64,000 bases of DNA from an uncultured Pelagibacteraceae bacterium (GTDB lineage: Bacteria > Pseudomonadota > Alphaproteobacteria > Pelagibacterales > Pelagibacteraceae). Position 1 is the stretch's first letter; every line of letters starts with the position of its first letter. Positions 46,401 to 57,534 of the stretch are shown here, piece after piece. The notes under the pieces are model-generated. The model did not search any database. It had not been told where the DNA came from and saw only the letters and a program-made list of their open reading frames with translations. Location of the stretch: NCBI GenBank assembly GCA_902521615.1, contig CABYSJ010000002.1, positions 1 to 64,000 on the forward strand, read 5' to 3'. The position numbers and the translations under genes were made by a program.

Positions 46401-47585
46401 TTATTTTTTAATAATGGTGATAAAGTAAAAGCGAATACTAAAATATGTGAATGGGATCCTTACACAACACCAGTTATAGCAGAGAAGAGTGGTACAGCTA
46501 GTTATGTAGATTTAATTGACGGTGTTTCAATTCAAGAAACTACTGACGATGCAACAGGAATTTCTTCTAAATCAGTAATTGATTGGAGAGGTCAATCAAA
46601 AAGCACTGATTTAAAACCTAGAATTACTTTAAGGGATGAAAAAGGAAATGTGATTAAAAAAGCGGATGATAATGAAGCTAGATATTATTTAGTACCGGAT
46701 TCGATTTTATCAATTAAGGATGGTCAAAAGGTTTATGCAGGTGACGTAATTGCAAGATTACCAAAAGAAACTACAAAAACAAAAGATATTACCGGAGGTC
46801 TTCCAAGAGTTGCCGAGTTATTTGAAGCTAGAAAAGCTAAGGACAGTGCAATCATTGCTGAAAATGATGGTAGTGTTGTTTTTGGTAAAGAGGTAAGAGG
46901 TAAACAAAGAGTATCTATTGTTCCTGAAGATGGATCAGAACCTTCAAATTATTTAATTCCAAAAGGTAAACACATCAATTTCAACCCTGGTGAAAAAATT
47001 CAAAAAGGAGAGTATCTTCTAGATGGTCAACCATTGCCACATGATATTTTAAGAATTTTAGGTATTAAAGAATTAACAGAATACTTTGTTAACCAAGTTC
47101 AAGAAGTTTATAGGTTACAGGGTGTAATCATAAATGATAAGCATATTGAAACTATTTTAAGACAAATGCTTAAAAAGGTTGAAGTAAAAGTGTCAGGTGA
47201 CTCAAGTTATTTACCTGGTGAAGTGATTGATAGAATTAAGTTTGATAATACAAACGAAAAATTAGTTGCTGAGGGCAAAACACCAGCTGTTGGTGAAAGA
47301 GTTCTAATGGGTATCACTAAAGCCTCACTTCAAACTGAGTCATTTATTTCAGCTGCTTCGTTCCAAGAAACAACAAGAGTATTAACCGATGCTGCAATTA
47401 AAGGAAAAATTGACCCATTAAATGGGTTAAAAGAGAATGTAATCGTTGGAAGGTTAGTTCCTGCAGGTACCGGTAATATTAAAAATAGATGGAACAATAA
47501 AGCTCTAGAGGATGATAATAATTTTTTAGCGGAGCAGGATAAAATAGAAGCTTCAGAACTTGAAGAAACACAGACAAATCAGTAA
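43407..47585 (+). CDS. rpoC: RNA polymerase beta' subunit
   Basis: 1392 residues. An N-terminal zinc site (CLCGKYK and CEKCGV), the catalytic [12 protein letters not shown] near residue 462 with three Asp, and a second zinc site ([17 protein letters not shown]) are visible. Ends in an acidic tail. rpoB and rpoC are separate genes. A real gap of 167 bp follows. Confidence 0.99.
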   Translation: MKKELTDLFKGSEISEAQNFNSIKISLASPEKIKSWTFGEIKKPETINYRTFRPEKDGLFCARIFGPIKDYECLCGKYKRMKFRGIICEKCGVEVTKSNVRRERMGHINLATPVAHIWFLKSLPSRIALAVDMKLKEIERVLYFENFIVIEPGLTGLQKNQLLNEEELAKYQDEFGEESFTAGIGAEAVLEMLKNLDLELERKNLVSFIKETKSKVNEERAIKRLKLIESFIETGQKPEWMIMTVVPVIPPELRPLVPLDGGRFATSDLNDLYRRVINRNNRLKRLMDLKAPDIIVRNEKRMLQESVDALFDNGRRGRVITGTGKRPLKSLAEMLKGKQGRFRQNLLGKRVDYSGRSVIVVGPDLKLHECGLPKKMALELFKPFLYARLNKLGLASTIKQAKKLVEKETNAVWDALELIVREHPVLLNRAPTLHRLGVQAFEPKLIEGDAIELHPLTCAAFNADFDGDQMAVHVPLSLEAQLEARILMLSTNNILSPSNGKPIIVPSQDMILGIYYLSQEPISDKPAGYFTNSDQIEFALSSGQINVHSTIISRFETVDDQGNKKMEKYTSTAGRFLLANLLPKNSNIKFSLVDRLLPKKVVSEIIDVVFRFCGQKTTVIFCDKLKDLGFKHAFKAGISFGKDDLVIPENKTQLIDDTKKLIADYETQYAEGLITRGEKYNKVVDAWSKCTDKVAGEMMKGISATEKTDEGLKINSVFMMADSGARGSAAQMKQLAGMRGLIAKPSGEIIESPIISNFKEGLTALEYFNSTHGARKGLADTALKTASSGYLTRRLCDVAQDLTVTKKACDCKNPGFIELSEILEGGNVVVSLSERALGRVTFDEIKHPLTGEVIIKKQTMIDEAGCDKIDAAGVKSIKVYSVMTCGSKEGVCATSYGRDLSRGKMVHVGEAIGMISAQSIGEPGTQLTMRTFHVGGTASVKQDSQIVTKNEGTLKIINSNILEDSKKNLIVMGRNTQLSIEDDNGVQIAVYKVAYGSRLFFNNGDKVKANTKICEWDPYTTPVIAEKSGTASYVDLIDGVSIQETTDDATGISSKSVIDWRGQSKSTDLKPRITLRDEKGNVIKKADDNEARYYLVPDSILSIKDGQKVYAGDVIARLPKETTKTKDITGGLPRVAELFEARKAKDSAIIAENDGSVVFGKEVRGKQRVSIVPEDGSEPSNYLIPKGKHINFNPGEKIQKGEYLLDGQPLPHDILRILGIKELTEYFVNQVQEVYRLQGVIINDKHIETILRQMLKKVEVKVSGDSSYLPGEVIDRIKFDNTNEKLVAEGKTPAVGERVLMGITKASLQTESFISAASFQETTRVLTDAAIKGKIDPLNGLKENVIVGRLVPAGTGNIKNRWNNKALEDDNNFLAEQDKIEASELEETQTNQ

Positions 47586-47614
47586 AAAAATCGCCTAAAA
47601 ATTGCAGTTTTAGT

Positions 47615-47642
47615 TTGACAAAGGTCTATTAATAAGTAATTT
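47615..47642 (+). promoter_or_regulatory. Probable promoter of the str-S10-spc transcript
   Basis: A consensus TTGACA (47615-47620) follows the rpoC stop by 30 bp; the -10 is weak (TAATTT at 47637-47642, 16 bp away). Confidence 0.45.
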
Positions 47643-47693
47643 GGCGGTGTTTTTGGTTGGAATGTAGTACTTCTAACGGTACTAAACGCTGCC
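47643..47693 (+). promoter_or_regulatory. Structured RNA leader before rpsL
   Basis: Two nested helices: GGCGGTG (47643-47649) pairs with CGCTGCC (47687-47693) using two G-U pairs, and inside it TAGTAC (47665-47670) pairs perfectly with GTACTA (47679-47684) around an 8-nt loop. It starts close to the predicted promoter and ends 59 nt before rpsL. A ribosomal-protein-binding autoregulatory leader is the natural reading, but no known family is matched. Confidence 0.5.
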
Positions 47694-47752
47694 ACAAAAT
47701 AACCTGTCAGTTATTTTCATCTAAAAATAAATTAATTAATTTTAAAAAATTT

Positions 47753-48124
47753 ATGCCAACTATTAATCAGTTGTTAAGAAAAAAAAGAGTGAAACCAGCA
47801 TCAAGGAATAAAGTTCCTGCTCTACAAAAACAACCCTTAAAGAGAGGTGTTTGTGTAAAAGTTTATACAACAACTCCAAAGAAGCCAAACTCTGCATTAA
47901 GAAAAGTTGCTAGGGTTAGATTATCAAATGGATTTGAAGTTACAGCTTACATTCCTGGTGAAGGTCACAATCTACAAGAACACTCAGTAGTACTGATTAG
48001 AGGTGGTAGGGTAAAAGATTTACCAGGAGTTCGTTATCATATTCTAAGAGGTAATCTAGATACGCAAGGTGTTGCAAACAGAAAACAAAGAAGATCTTTA
48101 TACGGAACAAAAAAAGGTAAATAA
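47753..48124 (+). CDS. rpsL: 30S ribosomal protein S12 (uS12)
   Basis: 123 residues from the ATG at 47753, where the conserved [12 protein letters not shown] begins; an upstream in-frame extension is not part of the family. [11 protein letters not shown] holds the Lys linked to streptomycin response (wild type). Decoding-centre protein. Overlaps rpsG by 1 bp. Confidence 0.98.
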   Translation: MPTINQLLRKKRVKPASRNKVPALQKQPLKRGVCVKVYTTTPKKPNSALRKVARVRLSNGFEVTAYIPGEGHNLQEHSVVLIRGGRVKDLPGVRYHILRGNLDTQGVANRKQRRSLYGTKKGK

Positions 48125-48594
48125 TGTCTAGAAAAAAAACTCAACCAAAAAAAAATGTAGTTCCAGATCCAAAATTTAAATCAACTATCATTCCAAAATT
48201 AATCAACAATATCATGTATGACGGTAAAAGAGGTATTGCTGCTAAAATAGTTTATGACGCTATAGACAAAATTAAAACAAAAACAAAAGATGAGCCAATT
48301 AATATTTTTAATGAAGCAATTAATAATATCAAACCAACTGTAGAAGTTAGATCTAGAAGAGTAGGTGGTGCAACTTATCAAGTTCCTGTTGAGGTAAAAA
48401 GTAAAAGAGCACAAGCCTTAGCAATTAGATGGTTAGTAGAGTCAGCAAGAAAAAGAAAAGATAAACATATGGCAGATAAAATTTTTAATGAGCTTTATGA
48501 TGCTTATGAAAAAAAAGGAGCTGCTGTTAAAAAAAGAGAGGATGTACATAAAATGGCAGAGTCTAACAAGGCATTTGCTCATTTTAGGTGGTAA
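48124..48594 (+). CDS. rpsG: 30S ribosomal protein S7 (uS7)
   Basis: 156 residues with ARKRKDKHMADKI and RREDVHKMAESNKAFAHFRW-like ending (48535-48591). Head-domain organiser of the small subunit. Confidence 0.98.
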   Translation: MSRKKTQPKKNVVPDPKFKSTIIPKLINNIMYDGKRGIAAKIVYDAIDKIKTKTKDEPINIFNEAINNIKPTVEVRSRRVGGATYQVPVEVKSKRAQALAIRWLVESARKRKDKHMADKIFNELYDAYEKKGAAVKKREDVHKMAESNKAFAHFRW

Positions 48595-48600
48595 TAAGAT

Positions 48601-50679
48601 ATGGCTAGAACTCATTCATTAGATAAATATAGAAATATTGGGATCATGGCCCATATAGACGCTGGGAAAACAACTACTACAGAAAGAATTTTATATTACA
48701 CAGGTAAGAGCCATAAAATTGGTGAAGTGCATGATGGTGCAGCAACCATGGATTGGATGGAACAGGAACAAGAAAGAGGTATTACAATTACTTCTGCTGC
48801 AACAACTTGTTTTTGGAATGATCACAGAGTTAACATTATTGATACACCAGGCCACGTAGACTTTACTATTGAAGTAGAGAGATCTTTAAAAGTTTTAGAT
48901 GGTGCCGTCGCTGTTTTTGATGGTGTAGCAGGTGTAGAACCACAATCTGAAACAGTATGGAGACAAGCAGATAAATATAAAGTTCCAAGAATTTGTTTTG
49001 TAAATAAACTAGATAGAACAGGTGCTGATTTCTTTAGATGTGTTGACATGATTAAAGATAGATTAGGCGCAAAGCCATTAGTGTTACAAGTTCCTATTGG
49101 AATTGAGGCCTCTTTAACTGGAGTTGTTGATTTAGTTAAAATGAAAGCTCAAGTTTGGAAAAATGAGGCATTAGGTGCTGAATGGGAATACAAAGATATT
49201 CCTGATGATCTTAAAGAAATTACTGAAAAATATAGAACAGAATTAGTCGAAACTGCTGTAGAGCAAGACGAAAAATTAATGGAGTCTTATTTAAATGGAG
49301 AGGAAATTAAAGAGGAAGATTTAGTTAAGTGTATAAGAAAAGGAACATTGAATTTTAGTTTTGTTCCTGTTTTAACTGGATCTGCCTTTAAAAATAAAGG
49401 TGTTCAGCCTTTACTAGATGCAGTTGTGAACTACTTGCCAAGTCCAGTTGATATTGGTTCAATTAAAGGAACAAAAGTTGGATCAGAAGATGAAATTGAA
49501 ATGAAATTTGATGATGGTTCTTCTTTTTCTGGTTTAGCATTTAAAGTTGCAAACGATCCTTTTGTAGGTTCTTTAACATTTGTTAGAATTTATTCTGGTA
49601 CAATTAAGTCTGGAACTGCGGTATATAACTCTTCATCTGATAAGGAAGAAAGAGTTGGTCGTATGCTTTTAATGCATGCTAATTCAAGAGAAGATATTAA
49701 AGAGGCTAATGCAGGCGATATTGTTTCACTAGCAGGATTAAAAAATACTATGACTGGTCACACTTTATGTGACAAAGAAAATCCAGTTTTATTAGAGCCA
49801 ATGGAATTCCCAGAGCCAGTAATTGAAATTGCCGTAGAGCCGAAAACAAAAGGTGACCAAGAAAAAATGGGTGAAGCATTAGCAAGATTAGCTAAAGAGG
49901 ATCCATCATTTAGAGTTTCTTCAGACGAAGAATCAGGTCAAACAATCATTAAAGGTATGGGTGAACTTCACTTAGATATTATTGTTGATCGAATGAAAAG
50001 GGAATTTAAAGTTGAAGCAAACGTAGGTGCTCCACAAGTTGCTTACAGAGAAACTATAGAAAAATCTGCTGAGTACGAATACATACATAAAAAACAAAGC
50101 GGTGGTGCTGGTCAGTTTGCTAAGGTTAAATTATTTGTTGAACCTCAAGAACCAGGAAAAGGAAGAGAAGTTGAAAGTGCTATTAAAGGTGGAGCTATTC
50201 CAAAAGAATTTATTCCTGGTGTTGAAAAAGGTATTGAAACTGTCTCTGATAGTGGAATTTTGGCAGGTTTCCCAATGATTGATTACAAAGTAACTATTGT
50301 TGATGGTTTACATCACGATGTTGACTCAAGCGTTTTAGCTTTTGAACTTGCAAGTAGGGCATGTTTCAAAGAAGCTTGTGCTCAAGGTGGATTAAAACTT
50401 CTAGAACCGATTATGAGAGTAGAAGTTGTTACACCCGAAGATTATATGGGAGATGTTATTGGTGATTTAAACAGTAGAAGAGGGCAAATTAGCACTCAAG
50501 AACAAAGAGGAAATGCAACTGTAATTACAGCTATGGTTCCTCTAGCCAATATGTTTGGTTACATTAATAATCTTAGATCAATGTCACAAGGAAGAGCACA
50601 ATATTCAATGTTCTTTGACCATTATTCTAAAGTTCCTCAAAACGTTCAAGACGAAGTAACTAAAAAGGTAGCAGGATAA
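48601..50679 (+). CDS. fusA: Elongation factor G
   Basis: 692 residues. G motifs [22 protein letters not shown] and [10 protein letters not shown]; domain IV has [14 protein letters not shown]. Drives translocation and, with RRF, recycling. Its stop overlaps the rpsJ start (TAATG), so no tuf copy lies between them. Confidence 0.99.
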   Translation: MARTHSLDKYRNIGIMAHIDAGKTTTTERILYYTGKSHKIGEVHDGAATMDWMEQEQERGITITSAATTCFWNDHRVNIIDTPGHVDFTIEVERSLKVLDGAVAVFDGVAGVEPQSETVWRQADKYKVPRICFVNKLDRTGADFFRCVDMIKDRLGAKPLVLQVPIGIEASLTGVVDLVKMKAQVWKNEALGAEWEYKDIPDDLKEITEKYRTELVETAVEQDEKLMESYLNGEEIKEEDLVKCIRKGTLNFSFVPVLTGSAFKNKGVQPLLDAVVNYLPSPVDIGSIKGTKVGSEDEIEMKFDDGSSFSGLAFKVANDPFVGSLTFVRIYSGTIKSGTAVYNSSSDKEERVGRMLLMHANSREDIKEANAGDIVSLAGLKNTMTGHTLCDKENPVLLEPMEFPEPVIEIAVEPKTKGDQEKMGEALARLAKEDPSFRVSSDEESGQTIIKGMGELHLDIIVDRMKREFKVEANVGAPQVAYRETIEKSAEYEYIHKKQSGGAGQFAKVKLFVEPQEPGKGREVESAIKGGAIPKEFIPGVEKGIETVSDSGILAGFPMIDYKVTIVDGLHHDVDSSVLAFELASRACFKEACAQGGLKLLEPIMRVEVVTPEDYMGDVIGDLNSRRGQISTQEQRGNATVITAMVPLANMFGYINNLRSMSQGRAQYSMFFDHYSKVPQNVQDEVTKKVAG

Positions 50680-50987
50680 TGGAAAAGCAAAACATAAGAA
50701 TAAAACTAAGAGCGTACGATAATAAGGTTCTCGATGCCTCTACAGAAGAAATTGTAAATACAGTTAAAAGAACTGGGGCTACAATTAAAGGTCCTATTCC
50801 ATTACCTACAAGAATTGAAAGATACACTGTATTAAGATCTCCTCATATAGATAAGAAAAGTAGAGAACAGTTTGAGTCAAGAACACACAAAAGATTAATA
50901 GATATCATTGAACCAACTCCACAAACTGTAGAAGCATTGATGAAACTTGATTTAGCTTCTGGTGTAGATGTGGAGATAAAAATTTAA
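50679..50987 (+). CDS. rpsJ: 30S ribosomal protein S10 (uS10)
   Basis: 102 residues; [14 protein letters not shown] at the start and [13 protein letters not shown] in the loop. First gene of the S10 block, fused to str. Confidence 0.98.
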   Translation: MEKQNIRIKLRAYDNKVLDASTEEIVNTVKRTGATIKGPIPLPTRIERYTVLRSPHIDKKSREQFESRTHKRLIDIIEPTPQTVEALMKLDLASGVDVEIKI

Positions 50988-50989
50988 TT

Positions 50990-51700
50990 ATGAGCGAGAT
51001 AGCTTTATTAGGAAAAAAAATAGGAATGACGAGAGAATTCTATAAATCTGGTCAGTTAGTTCCTGTAACTGTGCTTAAGGTTGAAAAAGCTAGAGTTATT
51101 CAGGTTATAGAAGAAGAAAAAAGAGGATACAAAGCTGTTCAGCTTGGATATGGAAAAATTAAAAATTCAAAATTAACAAAAGCTATGAAAGGTGTTTTTT
51201 CTAAAAAAAATACAGAAGCTAAGAAAAAATTAAAAGAATTTAGAGTAAATGATACATCTGTTTACAAAGAGGGAAACGAGTTTGGTTTAGAAATATTTAA
51301 AGATATTAAATTTGTAGACACAAGATCAAAGACAATTGGTAAAGGTTTTGCAGGTGCAATGAAAAGACATAATTTTGGTGGTTTAAGAGCCAGTCACGGT
51401 GTTTCAATATCTCACAGAGCACATGGTTCAACTGGGCATAGTCAAGATCCAGGAAAAGTTTTTAAAGGAAAAAAAATGGCTGGTCATATGGGTGACAAGC
51501 TAAGAACAATGCAAAATATTGAAATAATAAAAACGGACTTAGAAAACGAACTTCTTTACTTAAAAGGATCAATACCTGGTTCAAAAAATTCTGAAGTAAT
51601 GGTTAAAAAATCAGTAAAAAATATAAACAAAATGACAATTGGTGAGAAACAAGCTGCTGCTGAAGAGGCTAAAAAAACACCTGAGAAAAAGAAAAAATAA
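50990..51700 (+). CDS. rplC: 50S ribosomal protein L3 (uL3)
   Basis: 236 residues; LLGKKIGMTREF at the start and SVSHRAHGSTG-type loop with GKKMAGHMGD. Ends with a Lys/Glu-rich tail longer than in E. coli. Confidence 0.98.
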   Translation: MSEIALLGKKIGMTREFYKSGQLVPVTVLKVEKARVIQVIEEEKRGYKAVQLGYGKIKNSKLTKAMKGVFSKKNTEAKKKLKEFRVNDTSVYKEGNEFGLEIFKDIKFVDTRSKTIGKGFAGAMKRHNFGGLRASHGVSISHRAHGSTGHSQDPGKVFKGKKMAGHMGDKLRTMQNIEIIKTDLENELLYLKGSIPGSKNSEVMVKKSVKNINKMTIGEKQAAAEEAKKTPEKKKK

Positions 51701-52323
51701 TGAAATTAGATAAAATTAGCATAGACGGGAAAAAAGATAGTATTGAAGTTTTGGATAAGATTTTTTCTGCTAAAATTAACCATAAATTAGTTAGCGCTGT
51801 TCTTTATAAAACAAATGCTAATTACAAAGGAAGACATGCCAAAACTAAACAACAAAATGAAGTAAAAGGACCAACTTCAAAAATATATGCTCAAAAAGGA
51901 ACTGGTGGCGCAAGGCATGCTAGTAGAAAAGCTCCTATATTTGTTGGTGGAGGTATTGCTCATGGACCAAAAGGTGAATTAGCATACAAAAAAAGAAAAT
52001 TAAATAAAACTGAGAAAAAACAGAGCGTAGCTTCATTAATTACTGAAAAAAATAATAATAAAAATTTATTAATCTTAAATGATTTTAGTTCTGAAATTAA
52101 AAAAACAAAAGAAATGAATTCAATTATTAATAAACTTGAAATTACAAATTCACTAATAATTTTGGATAAAAATTCTAAAGAAAAAATTGAAAAATCAGTG
52201 AGAAATATTCCAAATGTTAAAGTTACTGATGTAAATCATTTTAGTGCTTACGATATTATTAAATTTAAAAAAGTTGTTTTCACAGAAAGCTCAGTGAAAG
52301 AATTAGAAAAGAGATATTCATAA
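51700..52323 (+). CDS. rplD: 50S ribosomal protein L4 (uL4)
   Basis: 207 residues; the exit-tunnel loop has QKGTGGARHASRKAPIFVGGG. In E. coli L4 represses the S10 operon; no matching leader is seen here because rpsJ follows fusA directly. Confidence 0.97.
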   Translation: MKLDKISIDGKKDSIEVLDKIFSAKINHKLVSAVLYKTNANYKGRHAKTKQQNEVKGPTSKIYAQKGTGGARHASRKAPIFVGGGIAHGPKGELAYKKRKLNKTEKKQSVASLITEKNNNKNLLILNDFSSEIKKTKEMNSIINKLEITNSLIILDKNSKEKIEKSVRNIPNVKVTDVNHFSAYDIIKFKKVVFTESSVKELEKRYS

Positions 52324-52324
52324 A

Positions 52325-52618
52325 ATGGAAAAAATTCATTTATACGACAAAATTCTATCACCTGTGGTTACTGAGAAATCAACTAACTTGTCTGAACTGA
52401 ATAAAATTGTTTTTAAAGTTCCAGATGGTGCAAATAAAAAAAATTTAAAAAAAAATATTGAAAAAATATTTAAAGTTAATGTGACTAAGATAAATATTAT
52501 AAACAAACAAAACAGAACAAAAGTTACCAGAGGCAAAAAAGTAAAAGTATCTGGATATAAAAAAGCAATAATTACTTTAAAAAAAGGTCAGAGCATTGAT
52601 CTAACAACAGGAATTTAA
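52325..52618 (+). CDS. rplW: 50S ribosomal protein L23 (uL23)
   Basis: 97 residues; ILSPVVTEKST at the start, TRGKKVKVSGYKKAI loop. Docking site for trigger factor and SRP at the tunnel exit. Confidence 0.97.
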   Translation: MEKIHLYDKILSPVVTEKSTNLSELNKIVFKVPDGANKKNLKKNIEKIFKVNVTKINIINKQNRTKVTRGKKVKVSGYKKAIITLKKGQSIDLTTGI

Positions 52619-52621
52619 TTA

Positions 52622-53461
52622 ATGGCATTAAAAACTTTTAAACCATATACAAAATCTACAAGAGGTACCATTTTAGTTGATAGAACTGGTTTATGGAAAG
52701 GTAAACCATTTAAGACACTAGTTTCACCTAAAAATGCAATGAAAGGTAGAAATAATAATGGTCATATCACCTCTATTAATAGAGCTGGTGGACATAAAAA
52801 AATGTACAGACATGTGGATTTTTATCGAAAAAAATTCGACATGGAAGCCACAGTTGAAAGAATTGAATATGATCCAAATAGGTCATGTTACATTATGTTA
52901 GTTAAATTTGAGGATGGTACTCACTCATATTTCTTAGCACCACAAAAAATTAAAGTTGGAGATAAAGTTGAAAGCGGTTCTAAAAAAGAAATTAAAGTAG
53001 GTAATTGTATGCCATTGCAAGACATTCCAGTAGGTATCAATATACATAATGTCGAGATACAGCCAGGTGGTGGTGGAAAAATTGCTAGAGCAGCTGGTTC
53101 ATCAGTTACTATTAGTGGTCTAGATGGAAACTATAGTTTAATAAAACTAGCCTCAGGTGAAGTGAGAAAAATAGATTCAAGAGCTTTAGCCACAATTGGA
53201 ATTTTAAGTAATCCAGATCAAAAAAATATTAAAATTGGAAAAGCAGGTAGATCAAGATGGCTGGGTAGAAGACCTCATACTAGGGGTGTTGTTAAAAACC
53301 CAGTTGATCACCCACATGGAGGTGGAGAAGGAAAATCTGCTGGAGGAAGACATCCAGTTTCACCTACAGGACAATCTGCTAAAGGTTTAAAAACACGAGA
53401 TAATAAAAGAACAGATAAATTTATAGTTAAGAGAAGAAATAAGAGAAAGGATACTAAGTAA
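52622..53461 (+). CDS. rplB: 50S ribosomal protein L2 (uL2)
   Basis: 279 residues; [18 protein letters not shown] and [10 protein letters not shown] with the conserved His near the peptidyl transferase centre. Confidence 0.98.
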   Translation: MALKTFKPYTKSTRGTILVDRTGLWKGKPFKTLVSPKNAMKGRNNNGHITSINRAGGHKKMYRHVDFYRKKFDMEATVERIEYDPNRSCYIMLVKFEDGTHSYFLAPQKIKVGDKVESGSKKEIKVGNCMPLQDIPVGINIHNVEIQPGGGGKIARAAGSSVTISGLDGNYSLIKLASGEVRKIDSRALATIGILSNPDQKNIKIGKAGRSRWLGRRPHTRGVVKNPVDHPHGGGEGKSAGGRHPVSPTGQSAKGLKTRDNKRTDKFIVKRRNKRKDTK

Positions 53462-53757
53462 TGGCTAGAGCAGTTTGGAAAGGTCCTTTTGTAGAAGAAA
53501 GCTTGATGAGGAAAGTTGACAAGTATAAAGACGATCCAAAGAAAATTCCTATTAAAACTTGGTCAAGAAAATCTACAATTTTACCAGATTTTGTAGGGGT
53601 AAGTTTCCAAATTTATAATGGTAAAAAATTTATACCAATAACTGTTTCAGAAGATATGGTTGGACATAAATTAGGTGAGTTTGCACCAACAAGAACGTTC
53701 TTTGGTCATACACCGGCTGATAAAAAAGCTAAACCAGCAACAGCAGAGAAGAAATAA
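53461..53757 (+). CDS. rpsS: 30S ribosomal protein S19 (uS19)
   Basis: 98 residues; [17 protein letters not shown] and [13 protein letters not shown]. Overlaps rplB by 1 bp. Confidence 0.98.
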   Translation: MARAVWKGPFVEESLMRKVDKYKDDPKKIPIKTWSRKSTILPDFVGVSFQIYNGKKFIPITVSEDMVGHKLGEFAPTRTFFGHTPADKKAKPATAEKK

Positions 53758-53759
53758 TT

Positions 53760-54158
53760 ATGGGCAAGAAAAAAAAAATAGATAAATCTAACGAAAAAAC
53801 AGTGAAGTCTGTTAATAACGGTATTAGATCAAGTGTTAGAAAGTTAAATCCAATACTTAGAAGTATCGTTGGTAAAAAAGTTGATGTTGCAATTAGAGAT
53901 TTACAGTTTTCAGAAAAAAGAGTTACTAGAGATGTTAGAAAAACAATTAGTTCTGCAGTTGCCAATGCTGAAAATAATTTTCAATACGATATTGATAAAT
54001 TAATAGTTAAAGAAGCATATTGTGGAAAAAAAATAGTTATGAAAAGATTTAGACCAAGAGCCAAAGGAAGAGCAGCACCAATATTAAAACCTTGGTCAAC
54101 TGTTACAATAATTTTATCAGAAGCAAAACAAATGGAGAAACATGGGACAAAAAGTTAA
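53760..54158 (+). CDS. rplV: 50S ribosomal protein L22 (uL22)
   Basis: 132 residues with a charged N-terminal extension before the family core; [16 protein letters not shown] is the tunnel loop. Overlaps rpsC by 17 bp. Confidence 0.96.
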   Translation: MGKKKKIDKSNEKTVKSVNNGIRSSVRKLNPILRSIVGKKVDVAIRDLQFSEKRVTRDVRKTISSAVANAENNFQYDIDKLIVKEAYCGKKIVMKRFRPRAKGRAAPILKPWSTVTIILSEAKQMEKHGTKS

Positions 54159-54822
54159 TCCGGTAGGTTTTAGATTAGGTGTCAACAGAGGATGGGACTC
54201 TGTATGGTATGCTAAGAAAAAAGATTTTGGAAATTATTTAATCGAAGATTTTAAGATTAGGGAATATATCAAGAAAAATGTAATTAATTCAGGTGTTTCC
54301 AAGGTAATGATCGAAAGAACATCTAATAAGTGTTATGTCACAATTTATACTTCTAGACCAGGATTTGTGATTGGTAAAAAAGGAAGTGATATAGACAAAA
54401 TTAAAAACAATCTTTCAAAATTAACTTCAAATGAAGTTAATCTAAATATTAAAGAAGTTAAAAAACCTGAAACTAATGCTTATTTAGTAGCTGAAAACAT
54501 AGCTCAACAGCTTGTAAAAAGAATTTCTTATAGAAGAGCTATGAAAAGAGCAATGCAATCATGTATTAGACTAGGAGCAAAAGGAATTAAAGTATCAGTG
54601 AGTGGAAGACTTGGTGGAAATGAAATAGCTAGAACAGAGTGGTTAAGAGATGGAAGCATTCCATCACATACTTTAAGAGCTGATATAGATTATGCAGAGG
54701 CAGAGGCTCTTACAACATATGGAATTATTGGTATTAAAGTTTGGATTTATAAAGGTGAAGTTTTTGCTAGAGAATTTAGCCAAGAGACAAACAAGGTAAC
54801 ACCAAAGGAAGGTAAACAATAA
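54142..54822 (+). CDS. rpsC: 30S ribosomal protein S3 (uS3)
   Basis: 226 residues starting [13 protein letters not shown], which fixes the start inside rplV. KH domain [11 protein letters not shown], then [13 protein letters not shown]. mRNA entry site protein. Confidence 0.98.
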   Translation: MGQKVNPVGFRLGVNRGWDSVWYAKKKDFGNYLIEDFKIREYIKKNVINSGVSKVMIERTSNKCYVTIYTSRPGFVIGKKGSDIDKIKNNLSKLTSNEVNLNIKEVKKPETNAYLVAENIAQQLVKRISYRRAMKRAMQSCIRLGAKGIKVSVSGRLGGNEIARTEWLRDGSIPSHTLRADIDYAEAEALTTYGIIGIKVWIYKGEVFAREFSQETNKVTPKEGKQ

Positions 54823-55232
54823 TGCTTCAACCAGTAAGAACAAAGTGGAGAAAAGCGCATAAAGGTAGAATTCATGGTAATGCTACTAGAGCAAGTACTA
54901 TAAATTATGGTGCTTACGCATTAAAAGCTTTACAGCCTGAAAGAGTTACAGGAAAACAGATTGAAGCTGCAAGAGTAGCTTTAACAAGACATATGAAAAG
55001 ACAAGGAAGAGTTTGGACAAGAATATTTCCAAATATTCCAGTTTCAAAAAAACCAATTGAAGTCAGAATGGGTAAAGGAAAAGGTTCACCAGAGTACTTC
55101 GCGTGCAGAGTAAAACCAGGAAGAATATTATTTGAAGTTGATGGTGTTTCTGAGCAAATTGCAAAAGAAGCTTTATACAAAGCATCAGCAAAATTACCTA
55201 TAAAGACCAAAACGATTAAGAGATTTGCATAA
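54822..55232 (+). CDS. rplP: 50S ribosomal protein L16 (uL16)
   Basis: 136 residues; [10 protein letters not shown]-like opening, [11 protein letters not shown] and [10 protein letters not shown]. Late assembly protein near the A site. Confidence 0.98.
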   Translation: MLQPVRTKWRKAHKGRIHGNATRASTINYGAYALKALQPERVTGKQIEAARVALTRHMKRQGRVWTRIFPNIPVSKKPIEVRMGKGKGSPEYFACRVKPGRILFEVDGVSEQIAKEALYKASAKLPIKTKTIKRFA

Positions 55233-55423
55233 TGAAAAAACAAGAAATTAAAAAATTATCAAAGGACGAAATTGTGAAGAATATTGATAAACTTAAAAAA
55301 GATCTTTTTAATTTCAGATTTCAAAAAATGAATTCACAAGTAACAAACCCATCTAAAATTGGGGAAACTAGAAAAACAATAGCAAGATTAAAAACAATTT
55401 TAAAAGGGAAAGCAAATGCCTAA
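55232..55423 (+). CDS. rpmC: 50S ribosomal protein L29 (uL29)
   Basis: 63 residues of helix-rich sequence with [12 protein letters not shown] and ARLKTIL. Overlaps rplP and rpsQ. Confidence 0.96.
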   Translation: MKKQEIKKLSKDEIVKNIDKLKKDLFNFRFQKMNSQVTNPSKIGETRKTIARLKTILKGKANA

Positions 55424-55652
55424 AAAAATACTTACAGGTGTAGTTATAAGCGACAAACCAAATAAAACAGTTACTGTTATGGTAGAACGTAAATATTCTC
55501 ACCCAGTTCTAAAAAAAGTAATCAGAGTTAGAAAAAACTATAACGCTCACGATGAAAATAATAAATTCAAAACCGGTGACAGAGTTTCAATTATTGAGAG
55601 CAAACCCTTTTCTAAAAATAAAAAATTTCAAGTTATGGAGAATACAAAGTAA
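55416..55652 (+). CDS. rpsQ: 30S ribosomal protein S17 (uS17)
   Basis: 78 residues; [16 protein letters not shown] and [14 protein letters not shown]. Starts 8 bp inside rpmC. Confidence 0.97.
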   Translation: MPKKILTGVVISDKPNKTVTVMVERKYSHPVLKKVIRVRKNYNAHDENNKFKTGDRVSIIESKPFSKNKKFQVMENTK

Positions 55653-56020
55653 TGATTGGTGTTCAAACAGAATTACAAGTAGCTGATAATACTGGTGCAA
55701 AAAGAATTGAGTGCATTAAAGTTCTAGGTGGGTCAAAAAGAAGATACGCTAGTATTGGTGATACAATTGTAATTGCAGTTAAAGAGGCGATACCTAAAGG
55801 AAAAGTTAAAAAAGGATCTGTCCACAAAGCTGTAGTAGTAAGAGTTAAAAAGGGAATCCACAGAAATGATGGTTCTAAAGTAAGATTTGATAATAATGCT
55901 GCTGTCTTAGTTGATGACAAAGGGGAGCCAGTGGGGACAAGAATTTTTGGTCCAGTTACTAGAGAATTAAGAAGTAGAGGTCAAATGAAAATTATTTCTT
56001 TGGCACCGGAGGTTTTGTAA
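55652..56020 (+). CDS. rplN: 50S ribosomal protein L14 (uL14)
   Basis: 122 residues; [17 protein letters not shown] and [12 protein letters not shown], exact family length. Confidence 0.98.
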   Translation: MIGVQTELQVADNTGAKRIECIKVLGGSKRRYASIGDTIVIAVKEAIPKGKVKKGSVHKAVVVRVKKGIHRNDGSKVRFDNNAAVLVDDKGEPVGTRIFGPVTRELRSRGQMKIISLAPEVL

Positions 56021-56265
56021 TGATTAAAAAAGGTTTGAAAGTAAGAGTTTTAACTGGAAAAGATAAAAAAAAAGAGGGTGAAGTTATTGAAATAGATAGA
56101 GTTAATAACAGAGCTAAAGTTAAAGAAATAAACATGGTTAAAAAACACGTTAAAACAACAAAAGAGAAAAAAGGTGGAATTTTTCCAAAAGAAAGCTTTA
56201 TTCATATTTCTAACTTAAAACTAATCGATGAAAAAGCGGCTAAGAAAAAAGAGGCTAAAAAATAA
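56020..56265 (+). CDS. rplX: 50S ribosomal protein L24 (uL24)
   Basis: 81 residues, shorter than E. coli (104): KOW motif [15 protein letters not shown] followed by a Lys-rich tail. Assembly initiator. Confidence 0.96.
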   Translation: MIKKGLKVRVLTGKDKKKEGEVIEIDRVNNRAKVKEINMVKKHVKTTKEKKGGIFPKESFIHISNLKLIDEKAAKKKEAKK

Positions 56266-56819
56266 TGACACCAAGATTAAAAGAAATATTCAATAAAGAA
56301 ATTCAGCCTGCATTAAAAGATAAGTTTGGTTTTAAAAATATTTATATGGCTCCAAGAATAGAGAAAGTTGTTTTAAATATGGGTCTTGGTTTAGATGCTA
56401 CAGATTCTAAGATTTTAAAATCATGCGAAGAAGATATGGCTAAAATTACTGGACAAAAACCAGTTACAACTAAATTTAAAAAATCAGTAGCAAATTTTAA
56501 AACCAGAAAGGGATCAAATGCTGGTTTAAAGGTAACATTAAGAAAAAATAGAATGTATGAATTCTTAGACAGATTAGTGAATATTGCATTGCCAAGAATT
56601 AAAGATTTTAGAGGTTTGTCACCAAAAGGCTTTGATAAATTTGGTAATTATACTTTTGGAATTAAAGAGCATATAATTTTCCCAGAAGTAAGCTTTGATA
56701 GAGCAGACAAAGTTAGAGGTTTAGATATAGTAATAGTAATTAAAGCAATAAATAAAGAACATAGTTTTGCATTACTAGAAAAAATGAATTTTCCATTTAC
56801 TAAAAAAGGAGATAATTAA
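56265..56819 (+). CDS. rplE: 50S ribosomal protein L5 (uL5)
   Basis: 184 residues; VVLNMGLG and LKVTLRKNRMYEFLDRL with IKEHIIFPE near the end. Binds 5S rRNA. Confidence 0.98.
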   Translation: MTPRLKEIFNKEIQPALKDKFGFKNIYMAPRIEKVVLNMGLGLDATDSKILKSCEEDMAKITGQKPVTTKFKKSVANFKTRKGSNAGLKVTLRKNRMYEFLDRLVNIALPRIKDFRGLSPKGFDKFGNYTFGIKEHIIFPEVSFDRADKVRGLDIVIVIKAINKEHSFALLEKMNFPFTKKGDN

Positions 56820-56821
56820 AC

Positions 56822-57127
56822 ATGGCAAAGTTAAGCGCTGTTAATAAAAATAAAAAAAGAATTAAGCTTTCAGATAGGCTTTATAAGAAAAGACAAGCAT
56901 TAAAGAAGATTGTAATGGATAAAAAGATTCCATTAGAAGAAAGATTTAAAGCGCAACAAAAATTATCTAAACTGCCAAGAAACTCCGCTAAAACAAGAGT
57001 TATGAATAGATGTGAGATTACTGGAAGACCTCATGGTGTTTACAGAAAATTAAAGATTTCAAGAATTGCATTAAGACAATTAGGATTACAAGGAAAGATA
57101 CCTGGCTTGGTTAAATCTAGCTGGTAG
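56822..57127 (+). CDS. rpsN: 30S ribosomal protein S14 (uS14), zinc-free type
   Basis: 101 residues, the long form without the CXXC zinc site; NRCEITGRPHGVYRKLKISR is the conserved C-terminal block. Confidence 0.97.
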   Translation: MAKLSAVNKNKKRIKLSDRLYKKRQALKKIVMDKKIPLEERFKAQQKLSKLPRNSAKTRVMNRCEITGRPHGVYRKLKISRIALRQLGLQGKIPGLVKSSW

Positions 57128-57138
57128 AAAGGAAAATT

Positions 57139-57534
57139 ATGAGTTTAAGCGACCCAATAGGAGATATGATTGCAAGAGTGAAGAATGCTCAAGCTAGAAA
57201 TCATAAAAAAGTTGAATTACCTTCATCTAATTTTAAAACAAAAATTGCAGATATACTTAAAAATGAAGGTTTTATAAAAGATTTTAAAGTGAGTTCTGAG
57301 GAGAAAAAACCAATTTTATCATTAGAGCTTAAGTACCATTCAGGTAATCCAGTAATTAGTGCTTTTGAAAGAGTGTCAAAACCTGGAAGAAGAATTTTTT
57401 CATCTGCTGATAGCTTACCTAAAATAAATAATGGTTTAGGAATTGCTATTGTTTCAACTCCAAAAGGAGTTATGACAGACATAGATGCAAGAAAACAAAA
57501 AGTTGGTGGCGAAATAATTTGTAAGGTATTTTAA
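57139..57534 (+). CDS. rpsH: 30S ribosomal protein S8 (uS8)
   Basis: 131 residues; SDPIGDMIARVKNAQ and GIAIVSTPKGVM. In E. coli S8 controls the spc operon. Confidence 0.98.
   Translation: MSLSDPIGDMIARVKNAQARNHKKVELPSSNFKTKIADILKNEGFIKDFKVSSEEKKPILSLELKYHSGNPVISAFERVSKPGRRIFSSADSLPKINNGLGIAIVSTPKGVMTDIDARKQKVGGEIICKVF

Noticed and set aside
47657-47752. N-terminal extension of rpsL
   Set aside because: S12 proteins start at MPTINQ; the upstream codons overlap the folded leader and look non-coding.
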